Below, one piece after another: positions 35,055 through 45,482 of a stretch of 64,000 bases of DNA (position 1 is the first letter of the stretch; each line of letters opens with the position of its first letter). The translations under genes and the position numbers were made by a program. A model generated the notes under the pieces. The model was not told the origin of the DNA and searched no databases. It saw nothing but the letters and a program-made list of their open reading frames with translations. The DNA is taken from positions 868,001-932,000 of the forward strand of contig NZ_CP042831.1 in assembly GCF_008000935.1 (NCBI RefSeq), in the 5' to 3' direction. The stretch comes from Flavobacterium alkalisoli. GTDB taxonomy: Bacteria; Bacteroidota; Bacteroidia; Flavobacteriales; Flavobacteriaceae.

Positions 35055-36320
35055 ATCGAAACCGATATCCTTTCTAAAATACATCTTATCAAAATTTAGC
35101 TTGTCTATATTTTGATAAGATTTTTTTATGGCCTCTTTGTAATCTGCACCATATGAGGTTACAGCCAGTACACGCCCGCCATTTGTTACCACATTACCGT
35201 TATCATCTTTAGTACCGGCATGGAAAACAATAGAATCTTCTACTTTGTCAAGGCCTGTTATTACTTTACCTTTTTCATAATCTTCAGGATACCCTCCGGA
35301 AACCATCATAATAGTTGCCGCACTTCTTTCGTCAATTTCAAAAGCGGTTTGTGCCAGCGTACCATTAGATAATGCTTTAAAGGCTTCTACAAGGTCTGAT
35401 TTGATTCTTGGTATAACAACCTCTGTTTCCGGGTCGCCCATCCTTACGTTATATTCAATAACAAACGGATCGTTACCTACTTTTATAAGACCGATGAATA
35501 CAAATCCTTTGTATTCTATATTATCATTTTTAAGCCCCTGTATTGTTGGCTTAACGATTCTTGTTTCTATTTTCTCTAAAAACCCGGCATCAGCAAAAGG
35601 AACCGGAGAAACTGCTCCCATACCCCCCGTATTAAGGCCTGTGTCGCCTTCTCCAATACGTTTGTAGTCTTTAGCCATAGGTAACAGCTTATAGCTCTCT
35701 CCATCGGTTAAAACGAAGCAGCTAAGCTCTATACCGTCTAAAAACTCTTCGATTACAACTTTAGTACTCGCCTGACCGAATTTAGCATCCACAAGCATAT
35801 TTCTAAGCTCCTGTTGTGCTTCGGCAAGATCGTTTAATATAAGTACCCCTTTACCGGCTGCAAGTCCGTCTGCTTTTAATACATAGGGAGCCTTAAGCGT
35901 TGTAAGGAATTCACATCCCTGCTCCACGGTTTCTTTTGTAAAGCTCTCATAAGCAGCTGTAGGTATATTATTCTTAACTAAGAATTTTTTAGCAAACTCT
36001 TTACTTCCCTCCAGTTCGGCACCATGCTTAGACGGCCCTATAACCGGAATATTTTTTAAAGCCTCGTCGTTCTTAAAATAATCATATACTCCTTTTACCA
36101 GCGGGTCTTCGGGACCAACTACTACCATCCCTATGTTTTCCTGCTGCACTAGTTGTCTTACAGCTTCAAAATCAGTTGGGCTTATGTTTACATTGTTTGC
36201 AATAGCCGATGTTCCTGCGTTACCAGGTGCAACAAATAATTTAGAACACTGCGGGCTTTGCAGCATTTTCCAGGCCAGTGCGTGCTCTCTTCCTCCAGAT
36301 CCCAGTAATAAAATATTCAT
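35046..36320 (-). CDS. purD: Phosphoribosylamine--glycine ligase
   Basis: A 424-residue ATP-grasp enzyme making glycinamide ribonucleotide, step two of purine synthesis. The N-terminal MNILLLGSGGREHALAWK and the central ATP-grasp with LKADGLAAGKGVL and IGEGDTGLNTGGMGAVSP are diagnostic. Length is normal. It follows the glycosylphosphotransferase gene by 27 bp and may share the polysaccharide transcript. The 3' overlap with the gene at 34824 leaves no terminator. Confidence 0.97.
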   Translation of the reverse strand: MNILLLGSGGREHALAWKMLQSPQCSKLFVAPGNAGTSAIANNVNISPTDFEAVRQLVQQENIGMVVVGPEDPLVKGVYDYFKNDEALKNIPVIGPSKHGAELEGSKEFAKKFLVKNNIPTAAYESFTKETVEQGCEFLTTLKAPYVLKADGLAAGKGVLILNDLAEAQQELRNMLVDAKFGQASTKVVIEEFLDGIELSCFVLTDGESYKLLPMAKDYKRIGEGDTGLNTGGMGAVSPVPFADAGFLEKIETRIVKPTIQGLKNDNIEYKGFVFIGLIKVGNDPFVIEYNVRMGDPETEVVIPRIKSDLVEAFKALSNGTLAQTAFEIDERSAATIMMVSGGYPEDYEKGKVITGLDKVEDSIVFHAGTKDDNGNVVTNGGRVLAVTSYGADYKEAIKKSYQNIDKLNFDKMYFRKDIGFDLG

Positions 36321-36347
36321 ATGAATTGATAATTATTGCGATAAATG

Positions 36348-37709
36348 CTAATAGGCTTTTTCTTCACCCTTAAAGATATTTACCACCGTTTGTACTATAA
36401 TTTTTAAATCCAGTAAAAGTGACCAGTTCTCTATATAAAAAACATCATACTTAATTCTGTTTATCATATCTTCATCGGTACTTATCTCTCCCCTGTATCC
36501 CTTAACCTGTGCAAGCCCGGTAATACCCGGCTTTACATACAGTCTTACAAGATATTTTTTAATGCTTTTGCTATATAGGTTATTTTGTGCCCATAAATGC
36601 GGCCTTGGCCCCACAACGCTCATTTCGCCCTTAAGCACATTAAGAAACTGTGGCATTTCGTCAAGGCTTGTTTTTCTTATAAAACGCCCTATCCTTGTTA
36701 CCCTTGGGTCATTCTTAATAACCGATTCCTCTGTTGTTTTGTTAAGTCGCATGGACCTGAACTTATAACAAAAGAATTCCTTTTCATCTATACCCGGCCT
36801 TCCCTGTTTAAAAAATACAGGACCCGGCGATTCCAGTTTTATCAATATGGCCAGTAATGGCGTTAACCAAGACAATACAAACACAAAAACAAACAGAGAG
36901 AAAAGAATGTCAAACAGCCTTTTAAAAATCTTTGCCACAGGTTCGTGTAATGGTGTCTTTCTTAAGGACAGCACAGGGAAAAACTCGTAGTAATCTATTT
37001 TAAGGTTCTTGGCAAATATCTCCTTTGTATCGGGTATAAACTTTAATGTCTTGTCGTTAATATCGGCAAACTCTACCAGCCTTTTTAGTTGCAGGTTGGT
37101 TATTTCATTAAGCGAACAGTAAATCTCATCAATATTATTATCCAGGGTAAAGGCCTCAATTTCCGAGATCTTTCCTGTTATATTTTCATTCTGCTTCTTG
37201 TCAGAAAAAAAGCCCTTGAACTTGTATCCGTATTCCGTTTTATCCTCAAAAAGGGTTTTAAGCCTTAAAGCATCAGGGGTATACCCCACAATAACAGCAT
37301 TCCTGTAATTACTGCCTGTCATTATTCTATACTTCCTAAGGTAGTAAAACAAAAGGAATTTAAACAGGGTAATAAGCGTAAAAGCCGTTACAAGGTATTC
37401 TGCTATGGCCTGCCCGCTAAATACAGCCTGCTTAGAAAACGGAAAAAAAGCAATTACTACCAACAGGAATATAATACCCTGCCTAACCAGTTTTGCTATT
37501 ATTTCGATAGGTTTTGTAAAACGGTAAATCTCATAAAATCCAAAAAAATAGGATATTACTGCCCACGCCCCTACTTGATATAAGCCAAAATAAAATTCGT
37601 TAATACCCAGTTCCCAAAAAAAACAAGGAAACAGTACTGTTAGCACCAATACGTCAAAAAATATGCTTATTGGCCTTAGGTATTTAGAATATCTTCCCTT
37701 TCCGGACAT
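36348..37709 (-). CDS. Undecaprenyl-phosphate glycosylphosphotransferase (WcaJ-like)
   Basis: A 453-residue polyisoprenyl-phosphate sugar-1-phosphate transferase that starts glycan repeat units on the lipid carrier. Four N-terminal membrane helices (about 12-125), a Rossmann-like domain (about 135-235), a further membrane helix (about 270-292) and the catalytic C-terminal domain (about 300-453) are present. Signatures include YKFRSMR, KTSLDEMPQFLNVLKGEMSVVGPRP and PGITGLAQVKG. It is the most distal locus gene, though it catalyses the first step. Confidence 0.92.
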   Translation of the reverse strand: MSGKGRYSKYLRPISIFFDVLVLTVLFPCFFWELGINEFYFGLYQVGAWAVISYFFGFYEIYRFTKPIEIIAKLVRQGIIFLLVVIAFFPFSKQAVFSGQAIAEYLVTAFTLITLFKFLLFYYLRKYRIMTGSNYRNAVIVGYTPDALRLKTLFEDKTEYGYKFKGFFSDKKQNENITGKISEIEAFTLDNNIDEIYCSLNEITNLQLKRLVEFADINDKTLKFIPDTKEIFAKNLKIDYYEFFPVLSLRKTPLHEPVAKIFKRLFDILFSLFVFVFVLSWLTPLLAILIKLESPGPVFFKQGRPGIDEKEFFCYKFRSMRLNKTTEESVIKNDPRVTRIGRFIRKTSLDEMPQFLNVLKGEMSVVGPRPHLWAQNNLYSKSIKKYLVRLYVKPGITGLAQVKGYRGEISTDEDMINRIKYDVFYIENWSLLLDLKIIVQTVVNIFKGEEKAY

Positions 37710-37718
37710 AATTGTTTT

Positions 37719-38702
37719 TTAGTAGATATATCCTGAAAAATCTTTGTGTTCTTCTTTCAGTAATTCTTCGTGGCTAAGTGACTTAAAGTAGTCGTAAGTT
37801 ATTTTCATTCCTTCTTCACGGCCTACTTTAGGTTCCCAACCCAAAAGTTCTTTTGCCTTTGTAATATCAGGCTGTCTTTGTAACGGGTCGTTTACTGGTA
37901 ATGGCTTGTATATAATTTTTTGGGTAGTACCCGTAAGCTTTATAATTTCTTCAGCAAAGTCTTTTATAGTAATCTCATCAGGATTTCCAATATTAACAGG
38001 ATAAGCATAATCAGAAAGCAAAAGCCTGAAAATACCTTCTACCTGATCGTCTACATAACAAAACGACCTGGTTTGCATACCGTCACCAAAAACAGTAAGA
38101 TCTTCACCTCTTAAGGCCTGACCGATAAAGGCAGGAATTACCCTTCCGTCGTTGAGCCTCATTCTTGGGCCATAAGTATTAAATATCCTTACGATTCTTG
38201 TTTCCACACTATGAAAAGTATGGTAAGCCATCGTTATAGATTCCTGAAAACGTTTTGCTTCATCATAAACCCCTCTTGGTCCTATGGTGTTTACGTTTCC
38301 GTAGTAATCTTCATTTTGAGGATGTACCAACGGGTCTCCGTATACTTCTGAAGTAGAAGCTATAAGTATCCTTGCTTTTTTTACCCTTGCCAAACCTAAA
38401 AGGTTATGTGTTCCTAACGAACCTACCTTAAGGGTTTGAATAGGAATCTTTAAATAATCTATAGGGCTTGCCGGAGAAGCAAAATGTAATATATAGTCCA
38501 GGTTGCCCGGAATATTTACAAACTTGGTTACATCATGATGATAAAACTCAAAGTTAGGAAGTTTGAAAAGATGTTCTATGTTCTTAAGATCTCCCGTAAT
38601 AAGATTATCCATACCTATTACAAAATAACCTTCCTTAATAAACCTGTCACAAAGATGAGATCCTAAAAAACCTGCAGCTCCTGTAATAAGTATTTTTTTC
38701 AT
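37719..38702 (-). CDS. UDP-glucuronate decarboxylase (UXS-type)
   Basis: A 327-residue extended SDR enzyme that would convert UDP-glucuronate to UDP-xylose. The NAD-binding [11 protein letters not shown] (6-16), the catalytic YDEAK and the UXS-typical stretch [20 protein letters not shown] are visible. Other SDR epimerases share this fold, but the latter motif favours UXS. It supplies xylose for the locus. The stop overlaps the start region of the adjacent O-antigen ligase gene's end by 4 bp. Confidence 0.88.
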   Translation of the reverse strand: MKKILITGAAGFLGSHLCDRFIKEGYFVIGMDNLITGDLKNIEHLFKLPNFEFYHHDVTKFVNIPGNLDYILHFASPASPIDYLKIPIQTLKVGSLGTHNLLGLARVKKARILIASTSEVYGDPLVHPQNEDYYGNVNTIGPRGVYDEAKRFQESITMAYHTFHSVETRIVRIFNTYGPRMRLNDGRVIPAFIGQALRGEDLTVFGDGMQTRSFCYVDDQVEGIFRLLLSDYAYPVNIGNPDEITIKDFAEEIIKLTGTTQKIIYKPLPVNDPLQRQPDITKAKELLGWEPKVGREEGMKITYDYFKSLSHEELLKEEHKDFSGYIY

Positions 38703-40015
38703 CTTTTCTCTTTTTCTATAACACTGGAATACAATTCTTTATTAAAAAGGCAATACAATAATGTAAAGAAAACAACGCCTCGTTGCCTCCATAAAAAAGA
38801 TTCGGTCAAAAATAAGGCTATCATTAGAATTGCGAAAGCAATATGAACAAAATCTTTATTGCTTAAACCGTTTTTAAGGTTAAGTAACATCATGGTTATT
38901 AAAATTAAAAACCCAAACAGTCCTAAATCGGCAAAAACCTCAACATACTGATTATGAAAATTAAGTCCGTTATATCCCCTGTGGGTTTCGTTTCCCTTAA
39001 AAACATTATGTTCATCTCCTTTTTCCTTTACCTTAACCAAAGAGGCATTAAGACCGTAGCCCTGAAAGAAAACAGGGTCTTCCTGAATCATTTCGGTAAA
39101 TATGCGGATTTGATAAACCCTGAAAGAAGTTCCGTTAAAATAATCGTTTTGTGAAAAGGTTTCACTATTCCATGCCTGTGCTATAGTAATGGCTCTAGTC
39201 CCCATATCCTGAACTGCCTGTTCGGTATCCGGTTTAAACTCTACCTCAACCCTTTCTTTTATTTTACTAAAATATCCTGCTATTACTATCGCTGTTGCAA
39301 ATACTACTGCAAATGTCCATTTGGTTTTTTTAGAAACCGGAGACCAGAACAGGAAATACAATATAATCAGTAAAATATCTGTAAGGAGTATGTTTTTAGA
39401 AGATAACAGAAAAATGAAAACGAAAAGAAACGCCAGTGCCAGATAGTCAAATTTTCGTTTTGTTCTTTTCGCTACAAAATAAAACAGGGCAACCGACATG
39501 AAAACCGATACATAAATGGCATTTACATCTTTTGTAACCAGTTCATGATAAAAGAAAACATTAGTGTCTCCTGTTTCAAAATATTTTATAACAGCCCTTA
39601 TAACATAAAAAAGGGCATACGTAAACATTCCCCAACTGTAAAATTTAAGTATGTCTTTCTGTTGTTTAGGCCAAAGCCTTATAACAAAAAAAACAACAGG
39701 AATAATAAGTAACGGAATCTCTTTGGAAAGTGCCTTTAATGTACTTTTAAAATCTATGGACCAGATAAGAGAAGCTACCATAAGCAAAAAAAGAGCTACA
39801 GGCATAAACAGGGCTATATTAAAACTGAAGTCCTCCTTTTTTGCCGTAAACAGAGCATAAAGGGTAAAAAGTATAACCGTTATACTGCCAAATGCATAGT
39901 TTAACGGAGTGGTAAGCAATACGGCAACTGCTAAAAAAACCAGCGTTTTAGGGTTTGTTACAGGCCTCTTACTTTTTGGCAAGGCATTTTTCGAAGAATT
40001 GAAGATAGTCTCCAT
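38699..40015 (-). CDS. O-antigen ligase/polymerase family membrane protein
   Basis: A 438-residue protein with about 11 membrane helices. The large periplasmic loop (about 250-345) contains the [22 protein letters not shown] signature of the Wzy/WaaL (Wzy_C) family. It either polymerises repeat units or ligates the glycan to its acceptor. A second protein of this kind is encoded at 42266. The first 47 bp overlap the end of the DUF1972 glycosyltransferase gene; no later canonical start preserves the first helix. Confidence 0.88.
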   Translation of the reverse strand: METIFNSSKNALPKSKRPVTNPKTLVFLAVAVLLTTPLNYAFGSITVILFTLYALFTAKKEDFSFNIALFMPVALFLLMVASLIWSIDFKSTLKALSKEIPLLIIPVVFFVIRLWPKQQKDILKFYSWGMFTYALFYVIRAVIKYFETGDTNVFFYHELVTKDVNAIYVSVFMSVALFYFVAKRTKRKFDYLALAFLFVFIFLLSSKNILLTDILLIILYFLFWSPVSKKTKWTFAVVFATAIVIAGYFSKIKERVEVEFKPDTEQAVQDMGTRAITIAQAWNSETFSQNDYFNGTSFRVYQIRIFTEMIQEDPVFFQGYGLNASLVKVKEKGDEHNVFKGNETHRGYNGLNFHNQYVEVFADLGLFGFLILITMMLLNLKNGLSNKDFVHIAFAILMIALFLTESFLWRQRGVVFFTLLYCLFNKELYSSVIEKEKR

Positions 40016-41063
40016 TAATTTTTTCCCAGTTAAAGTCTTCTATAATTGCTTTATAATTATTCTCAACGAGCTGCAAATTATCACTTTTTTTTAAGGTTTT
40101 AAGAATATTTGCCACTTCTTCAGGATTTGAGAAATAATAGGCGTTATTTTTAAGAACTCCTTTATTAAAATCGTTGTTATGTGCAACAATAAATGCTTTT
40201 GATGCCATTGCCTCTAATAAAGAAGGGTTGGTACCTCCTACCGAGTGTCCGTGGAAATAAATATTAGAAAAATATCTTAAGTTATCCAGGTGTTCTATAT
40301 TATAAATACCTCCCATGAAGCGAATGTGAGTGTATGCCCCAAACTTATCCTTAAGATAAGCACCATATTTGGTTTGATGGTTCCCTATTACAAGAATCGG
40401 GGTTTTATCTTCGCTTTTAACAACGCCCTCCAACACCATGTCCAGATTGTTTTCCGGTTCAAAACGGGCCATTACCATATTATAATTGCCTTTCTCAACA
40501 AAATATTCTTTTATGAGGTCTTCATGTGGATTTTCAAACGGGTAAGCACCGTAGGCAATATATTCTGATTCTTTACCGTATCGTTTTTTAAGGGATTTTT
40601 GTATTCCAAGTGAGTCGGCAATAAGATAATCACTGCTTACTGCAGCCAGCCTTTCGGCAAACTTTAAAAACTGCCTTACCGGAGCCGAATATTTAGAGCG
40701 CTTCCACTCCAAGCCATCCATATTACTTATAATAAGCGGCTTTTTTGGAAGCAGGAAAAACCATATAGAACTACTGGTGTAACCTAATTGAAGTATAATA
40801 TCAAAATCCCTTTTTCGGGAATCCATTATACAATTATAGTCATATATAAACTGGCCGAAAGTACCCATCTTATATTCCGGATCGTGCTGATGGATAATAT
40901 AAGCTCCCTTAAACATTTTTTCCTGATAAGGATGATTATGCGAATTATACACATATACTTCATGCCCTTTATCAGCCAGGTAAGCCGAAAAGTATTCGGC
41001 AAACTGTTCAAAACCACCGTAATAATTGGGAACCCCTCTTGTACCTAATATGGCTATTTTCAT
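39969..41063 (-). CDS. Glycosyltransferase, DUF1972 type (GT4-like)
   Basis: A 364-residue GT-B transferase. The N-terminal DUF1972 domain begins MKIAILGTRGVPNYYGGFEQF, as in putative rhamnosyltransferases. The C-terminal GT4-like half has the GGTNPSLLEAMASKAFIVAHNN donor site (about 272-293). With dTDP-L-rhamnose genes nearby, it is a good candidate rhamnosyltransferase (inference). It has its own -7 box upstream and overlaps the next gene by 47 bp. Confidence 0.88.
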   Translation of the reverse strand: MKIAILGTRGVPNYYGGFEQFAEYFSAYLADKGHEVYVYNSHNHPYQEKMFKGAYIIHQHDPEYKMGTFGQFIYDYNCIMDSRKRDFDIILQLGYTSSSIWFFLLPKKPLIISNMDGLEWKRSKYSAPVRQFLKFAERLAAVSSDYLIADSLGIQKSLKKRYGKESEYIAYGAYPFENPHEDLIKEYFVEKGNYNMVMARFEPENNLDMVLEGVVKSEDKTPILVIGNHQTKYGAYLKDKFGAYTHIRFMGGIYNIEHLDNLRYFSNIYFHGHSVGGTNPSLLEAMASKAFIVAHNNDFNKGVLKNNAYYFSNPEEVANILKTLKKSDNLQLVENNYKAIIEDFNWEKINGDYLQFFEKCLAKK

Positions 41064-41082
41064 TGTGTGTTTTTAAGGTGTG

Positions 41083-41090
41083 CAAATATA
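41083..41090 (-). promoter_or_regulatory. Internal -7 promoter box (TATATTTG) in the glycan locus
   Basis: An exact TAnnTTTG match 19 bp before the DUF1972 glycosyltransferase ATG, in one of the few gaps (69 bp) of the locus. No ideal TTG upstream. Confidence 0.5.
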
Positions 41091-41132
41091 GGCCTTTTTA
41101 AAAACTTATGTTAAAAGGTAATAATGCCTTAA

Positions 41133-42269
41133 CTATCCCTCCAGTATGCTGGATATATTCGCAATATATTTTTCCGGAGAAAATTCAGCAATCGCCCTTT
41201 CATATCCCTTTTCTCCCAGTTCTTTTCTAAGATCTGCGCTATTAATAAGCTTCAGCAAAGCATCGGCAAACTCTCCTTCATTTGATGGTTCCACAAGATA
41301 ACCTGTTTCATTGTTTACCACTATCTCGGTTACTCCCCCATGATTAGAGGCTACAACCGGTTTTTTTGCCAGCATGGCTTCTAAAGCTACCAATCCAAAA
41401 GACTCTGCCTCTGTAGATGGCATAACAGCTATATCTGTAACATCCCAAATCTGTTTAAGGCTTTTAGTAAAAGGTAAAACTGTTACTTTGTTTTCCAAAC
41501 CTTCGGTTTGTACTATTTCATAAACCTCATCCTCATAAAACTCCTGCCCCGGTACCGGAGAGCCTACCAAAAGTAATTTTGCTTTGGTTTGTTGCAGGTA
41601 ATTAGTAAATGTGTTTAAAAGCCATTTGTGCCCTTTAAGCCTGCTTATCCTGCCCACCAGGGTAATAATAATATCTTGCTGTGAGAACCCAAAATCTTCT
41701 TTTGTTGCAGCTTCCCTCTGCGATTTTGATACAGCAGGGCCATTATGCACCACAACCGTTTTTTTACTTAAAGACGGTTGCCTGTTTACCAGGTTGCTTT
41801 CCGTTGCCTGCGAATTACATATCACAACATCTGCTCTTTTGGCAAGCAGTTTAGGATAAGCTTCTGCAAAAATTTTAGGATGTACAATTATTTCATGTAC
41901 ATGCCAAACATGCTTTATTTTCCTTTTTCGGGCATACATCATTCCTAACAATACTGCGAGTGTATTAGAGTAAACAATATCAAATTTATATTGCTTATTA
42001 AGCTTATCAAGAATCGCTATCCCTTTTTTTATGTCTTTTGAAAACCTTATCAGGTTTTTTGGTGTAAACATACTTCTGTAAACCTTAAGTACAGGAGCAA
42101 CAACTACTTTTATATCCTGTTTTTCAAGCTCAGTTTTAAGCGGGCCTTCCTGTGGTAATACCACAACCGGAAAAAATTTAGTTTTATCCAGTCCGGTAAC
42201 AGTAAGGTACAGCATCCTGTCTGACCCATACATTTCTGCTGCCTGATGTATTACAAGGATATTTTTCAT
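41133..42269 (-). CDS. Glycosyltransferase family 4
   Basis: A 378-residue GT-B retaining transferase. The N-terminal half starts KNILVIHQAAEMYGSDRML. The C-terminal donor domain has LVGRISRLKGHKWLL and AESFGLVALEAMLAKKPVVASNHGG (E-x7-E motif). It adds one sugar of the repeat unit in the cytoplasm; donor and acceptor are unknown. Its ATG overlaps the stop of the upstream polymerase gene by 4 bp, indicating coupling. Confidence 0.92.
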   Translation of the reverse strand: MKNILVIHQAAEMYGSDRMLYLTVTGLDKTKFFPVVVLPQEGPLKTELEKQDIKVVVAPVLKVYRSMFTPKNLIRFSKDIKKGIAILDKLNKQYKFDIVYSNTLAVLLGMMYARKRKIKHVWHVHEIIVHPKIFAEAYPKLLAKRADVVICNSQATESNLVNRQPSLSKKTVVVHNGPAVSKSQREAATKEDFGFSQQDIIITLVGRISRLKGHKWLLNTFTNYLQQTKAKLLLVGSPVPGQEFYEDEVYEIVQTEGLENKVTVLPFTKSLKQIWDVTDIAVMPSTEAESFGLVALEAMLAKKPVVASNHGGVTEIVVNNETGYLVEPSNEGEFADALLKLINSADLRKELGEKGYERAIAEFSPEKYIANISSILEG

Positions 42270-43507
42270 TGCACGCGGTTTGTTACAGCCCTGGCTATGT
42301 TTTCCCTGTATCTCACTAAAAAGCCAAATATTACTGCCTTAGTATCTACCGTAAAGTAAAAGCCCATAAACACCCAATAAGACACAAACAGGTATACGCC
42401 CGTACCCACTATTAAAAAGTTAATATTGGTTATTACAGGGTCGTCAAAAGGCTTATTTTTAAACAGTAGGAAGATGGATATTAGCAATAATATTAACCCC
42501 ATCAAACCTGATTTTAGAAAAACGGTTGTAAACCCGTTATGCAGGTAAGGAATAAAGCGCATATAGCTGCTTTGCAACCACATTTTCATTCTCAAATCAG
42601 TAGTTGAGCCCAAGCCTTTACCAAACGCAACTGCTGCAGGTCCCTTATCTGTTACCTGCTTATAGGTCATTATCGTTTCATAAGAACGGTAATTGTCATT
42701 AAGGTCTCTCCAGTCATATTTATTTACATGGGTTTTAAACGCTTCTTTAGGCGAATTTTTAATTTTATAGAAAAACGCCTCAACCCCTCTGGTTCTGCTG
42801 GGGTTTGAATAATATATAGCAGTATATCCGCCTCCCAAAATAAGTACCGAGAAAGCAAGTATGGTAAGTGAACGCCTGTCGGCTACAAAATATCCTTTCA
42901 TCCCAACATATAAAATGGCAAACTGGATAAAGTTACTTCTTGCCAGATAAAGGATTGTGGAAAATATTAATAACGGAAGAAACAACTTAACCCTCTTGTC
43001 TGATATTTGAAGACCTAATTGTTTCCTGAAAATCAATATAATAATAGTATACACTTCAAAATCACTAAAATAACCGGTATACATCCTGAGTGTAGGCATG
43101 TCCCTTATGTAAAGGAAGGTAAAAGCATAAGCAAGATTAAGCATGTGAAAAACTGCTATAACAACACCTGTTTTTACAATTATATTAAACGGATTATCAA
43201 ATTCGTCTTTACATATCTGATAGCCTATAAGTAATCCTAAAATAGGTTTGAGCATATAGGCAAAATCCCTTGCAAAAGGATAGGGCTCAGGAAAATCAAA
43301 AAAACTTACAATTAGAGCAATTAGAAGTATTCCTGTAAAACAGGCAAGCTGTTTTACCATAGTAAGGCTGTATTTTTTTCTTAAGGTAATTAAGGCTGTT
43401 AAACTCCACACAAAAAAAGTAGCCTCATATACGTTAAAATAAGGTACCACGATACAGGCCATAAATAATAACTCATAAATACGCTGTTTCTTTATCTTAA
43501 GTCCCAT
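42266..43507 (-). CDS. O-antigen polymerase-like membrane protein (Wzy candidate)
   Basis: A 413-residue protein with about 10-11 membrane helices and a large extracytoplasmic loop (about 240-330). The loop and following helix contain PYLHNGFTTVFLKSGLMGLILLL, like the Wzy/WaaL signature. It lies between the acyltransferase gene (3 bp) and GT4 gene. With the protein at 38699 there are two such enzymes; this central one fits Wzy polymerase better by position (inference). Confidence 0.82.
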   Translation of the reverse strand: MGLKIKKQRIYELLFMACIVVPYFNVYEATFFVWSLTALITLRKKYSLTMVKQLACFTGILLIALIVSFFDFPEPYPFARDFAYMLKPILGLLIGYQICKDEFDNPFNIIVKTGVVIAVFHMLNLAYAFTFLYIRDMPTLRMYTGYFSDFEVYTIIILIFRKQLGLQISDKRVKLFLPLLIFSTILYLARSNFIQFAILYVGMKGYFVADRRSLTILAFSVLILGGGYTAIYYSNPSRTRGVEAFFYKIKNSPKEAFKTHVNKYDWRDLNDNYRSYETIMTYKQVTDKGPAAVAFGKGLGSTTDLRMKMWLQSSYMRFIPYLHNGFTTVFLKSGLMGLILLLISIFLLFKNKPFDDPVITNINFLIVGTGVYLFVSYWVFMGFYFTVDTKAVIFGFLVRYRENIARAVTNRVQ

Positions 43508-43510
43508 ATC

Positions 43511-44188
43511 TTATTCTATAGTCTTTATGATTTTTGCGGGTACTCCCCCAATTACACAATTGTTGGGAAAAACACCATTTACAACTGCTCCGGCAGCTAC
43601 CACACAATGGTTGCCTACCACACACCCGTCTAAAAAGGTAACCTTAGCACCTACCCATACATTGTTGCCTATCTTAATGCCTTTTGAGGTAACGCCCTGC
43701 TCCCTTATCAGTTTTGTTGTATCGTTAAAATTGTGATTTTCGGAATGAAAGCTTACATAAGAACCCATAATAACGTCATCGCCAATTTCAATTCCTCCGG
43801 CAGCACCAAATTCGGTAAAACGACCCATAGCCGAATTACTGCCTATTTTTAATCCTTTACCATATTTTGAAGGATGGCTGGTACAGCTAACCTGAGAGTA
43901 GGCACCAATGCTGCTTCCGTTGCCTATAGAAAGCCGCTCACTGGCATACCCGTCTATTTTTGTATTATGGGCAATGGTTACACTATGTCCAAAGTCTATG
44001 TTCCTTTTATTAGTAATACTACATCCTGAGCCTATGTATACTTTCTTGCCCAGCTTTAAATAACCTCTTAAAAGCATTGTTATTCTCTGGGATAATATTT
44101 TTCGGAAAAAACCATCGGGTATAGCAGAATCTACGGTGTAGTTTTTACCCGATTTGTGCAAAAGCTTCTGAAACAGTTTTTTCGTCAT
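43511..44188 (-). CDS. Hexapeptide-repeat acyltransferase
   Basis: A 225-residue left-handed beta-helix acyltransferase (LbH/CysE-LacA-NodL type) with tandem hexapeptide repeats from about 45 to 215, including IGNNVWVGAKVTFLDG and VVGNHCVVAAGAVV. It probably O-acetylates a sugar of the surface glycan using acetyl-CoA. The HSENHNF segment (about 133-139) supplies the usual catalytic His. It has an upstream -7 box of its own. Confidence 0.88.
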   Translation of the reverse strand: MTKKLFQKLLHKSGKNYTVDSAIPDGFFRKILSQRITMLLRGYLKLGKKVYIGSGCSITNKRNIDFGHSVTIAHNTKIDGYASERLSIGNGSSIGAYSQVSCTSHPSKYGKGLKIGSNSAMGRFTEFGAAGGIEIGDDVIMGSYVSFHSENHNFNDTTKLIREQGVTSKGIKIGNNVWVGAKVTFLDGCVVGNHCVVAAGAVVNGVFPNNCVIGGVPAKIIKTIE

Positions 44189-44208
44189 TCCTTATGCTGA
44201 TATGGTCT

Positions 44209-44216
44209 CAAAAGTA
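44209..44216 (-). promoter_or_regulatory. Internal -7 promoter box (TACTTTTG) in the glycan locus
   Basis: An exact TAnnTTTG match 20 bp before the acyltransferase ATG, within the 39-bp gap after the flippase gene. Confidence 0.5.
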
Positions 44217-44227
44217 CAATAGTTTTT

Positions 44228-45481
44228 CTAATTTGCCTGTTTGAGCCTGTTTTTAATAACGCTTAAAAATAAAAGGCCTGTTATAAGTTCGGTTGCTATA
44301 AACGTTACTAAAACTCCCTGTAATTTATAAAAAGGCATTACTGTTACTATGGCTATAAGATTAACTATAACCATAACCATTGTTATACGGGTATATTGCC
44401 TGTTATAATTCCATCCTAAAACCAGCTGCTTTAATGGTACCGATAATGCAAATGTTATTGGTATCACTGTTCCTAATCGTAACAGCCCGGAAATTTCCTC
44501 TACAGATTCTGCTTTAAAGTAAATAACAACCGGTTTTGATAAAACAAACAGCAGCAACATTGCTATTACTATAAACACAAAATTGGCTCCGTTAAACACC
44601 TTCCAAAAACGTATTGCCTTCTTAGCATTGGTATCCAGCAAATAACACACTCTGGGGAAAACATAATTAAAGAACAGCAGTATATATGTCCTGAACATTA
44701 CCACTATTCTTTCTACAATGGCATACATACCTGCGGCAGCATCTCCCATAAAAAGTTTTACCAATATAACAGGGCTGTACATTTGCAGCGACAACACAGC
44801 CTGAGAGGTAAAAATGGAAAAATTCTCTTTTAGATATTCCTTAACCTCATTAAAAGAAGTGGCTTTAAAACTTATTTCATAATGGTTTTTAAGGTATAAA
44901 AATGCTATTGTATTGGCTATTATCATTCCCAATCCCCACCATAGGTTAGCATAAATATAATCGTTAGAGGTTTTAATAAAACAAAACACCCCAACTACAT
45001 AAATCACTTTTGAAAGGATATTAAGTATGGTAATCCATTTAAAATTTTCAACACCCTGAAAAACCCATGTGGGATTTATAAACTGACCTACTAAAATAGG
45101 AAGAGCCAAAAGGTATAACTCCTTTTCTTTACTAAAGTATGGTACTGTAACATACAGAGTACTCATAAAAGCTAAAACTACCGCAACCAATAATGCTTTA
45201 GCTATATAAGTCGTACCTACTATCTTTTCCAGCTTTTGTTTGTTTTCCCTGTTTACGGCAACTTCTTTTACTCCTGTTATATCACTACCATAATCTATAA
45301 TAACAATTAACAGAAATGAAATGGCCAGTCCGGTACTGATTTTACCAAAACCATCCTCTCCGCAAACAGATATAAGGTAAGGAGCTACCAATAAAGGAGT
45401 AACAAGGTTAAAGCCCTGCCCAATACCATAAACCATAAGATTGGTTATCGATTTTCCCTTAAGTACTTTAAGTACCCCCAT
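44228..45481 (-). CDS. Polysaccharide flippase (Wzx)
   Basis: A 417-residue membrane protein with about 12 helices and the N-terminal pattern of the polysaccharide transport/MVF-like family (MVYGIGQGFNLVTPLLVAPYL). It would flip undecaprenyl-PP-linked repeat units to the periplasm. Together with the Wzy-like and Wzz-like proteins it marks the locus as Wzx/Wzy-dependent. It starts 1 bp after the GT39 gene stop. Confidence 0.9.
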   Translation of the reverse strand: MGVLKVLKGKSITNLMVYGIGQGFNLVTPLLVAPYLISVCGEDGFGKISTGLAISFLLIVIIDYGSDITGVKEVAVNRENKQKLEKIVGTTYIAKALLVAVVLAFMSTLYVTVPYFSKEKELYLLALPILVGQFINPTWVFQGVENFKWITILNILSKVIYVVGVFCFIKTSNDYIYANLWWGLGMIIANTIAFLYLKNHYEISFKATSFNEVKEYLKENFSIFTSQAVLSLQMYSPVILVKLFMGDAAAGMYAIVERIVVMFRTYILLFFNYVFPRVCYLLDTNAKKAIRFWKVFNGANFVFIVIAMLLLFVLSKPVVIYFKAESVEEISGLLRLGTVIPITFALSVPLKQLVLGWNYNRQYTRITMVMVIVNLIAIVTVMPFYKLQGVLVTFIATELITGLLFLSVIKNRLKQAN

Positions 45482-45482
45482 T

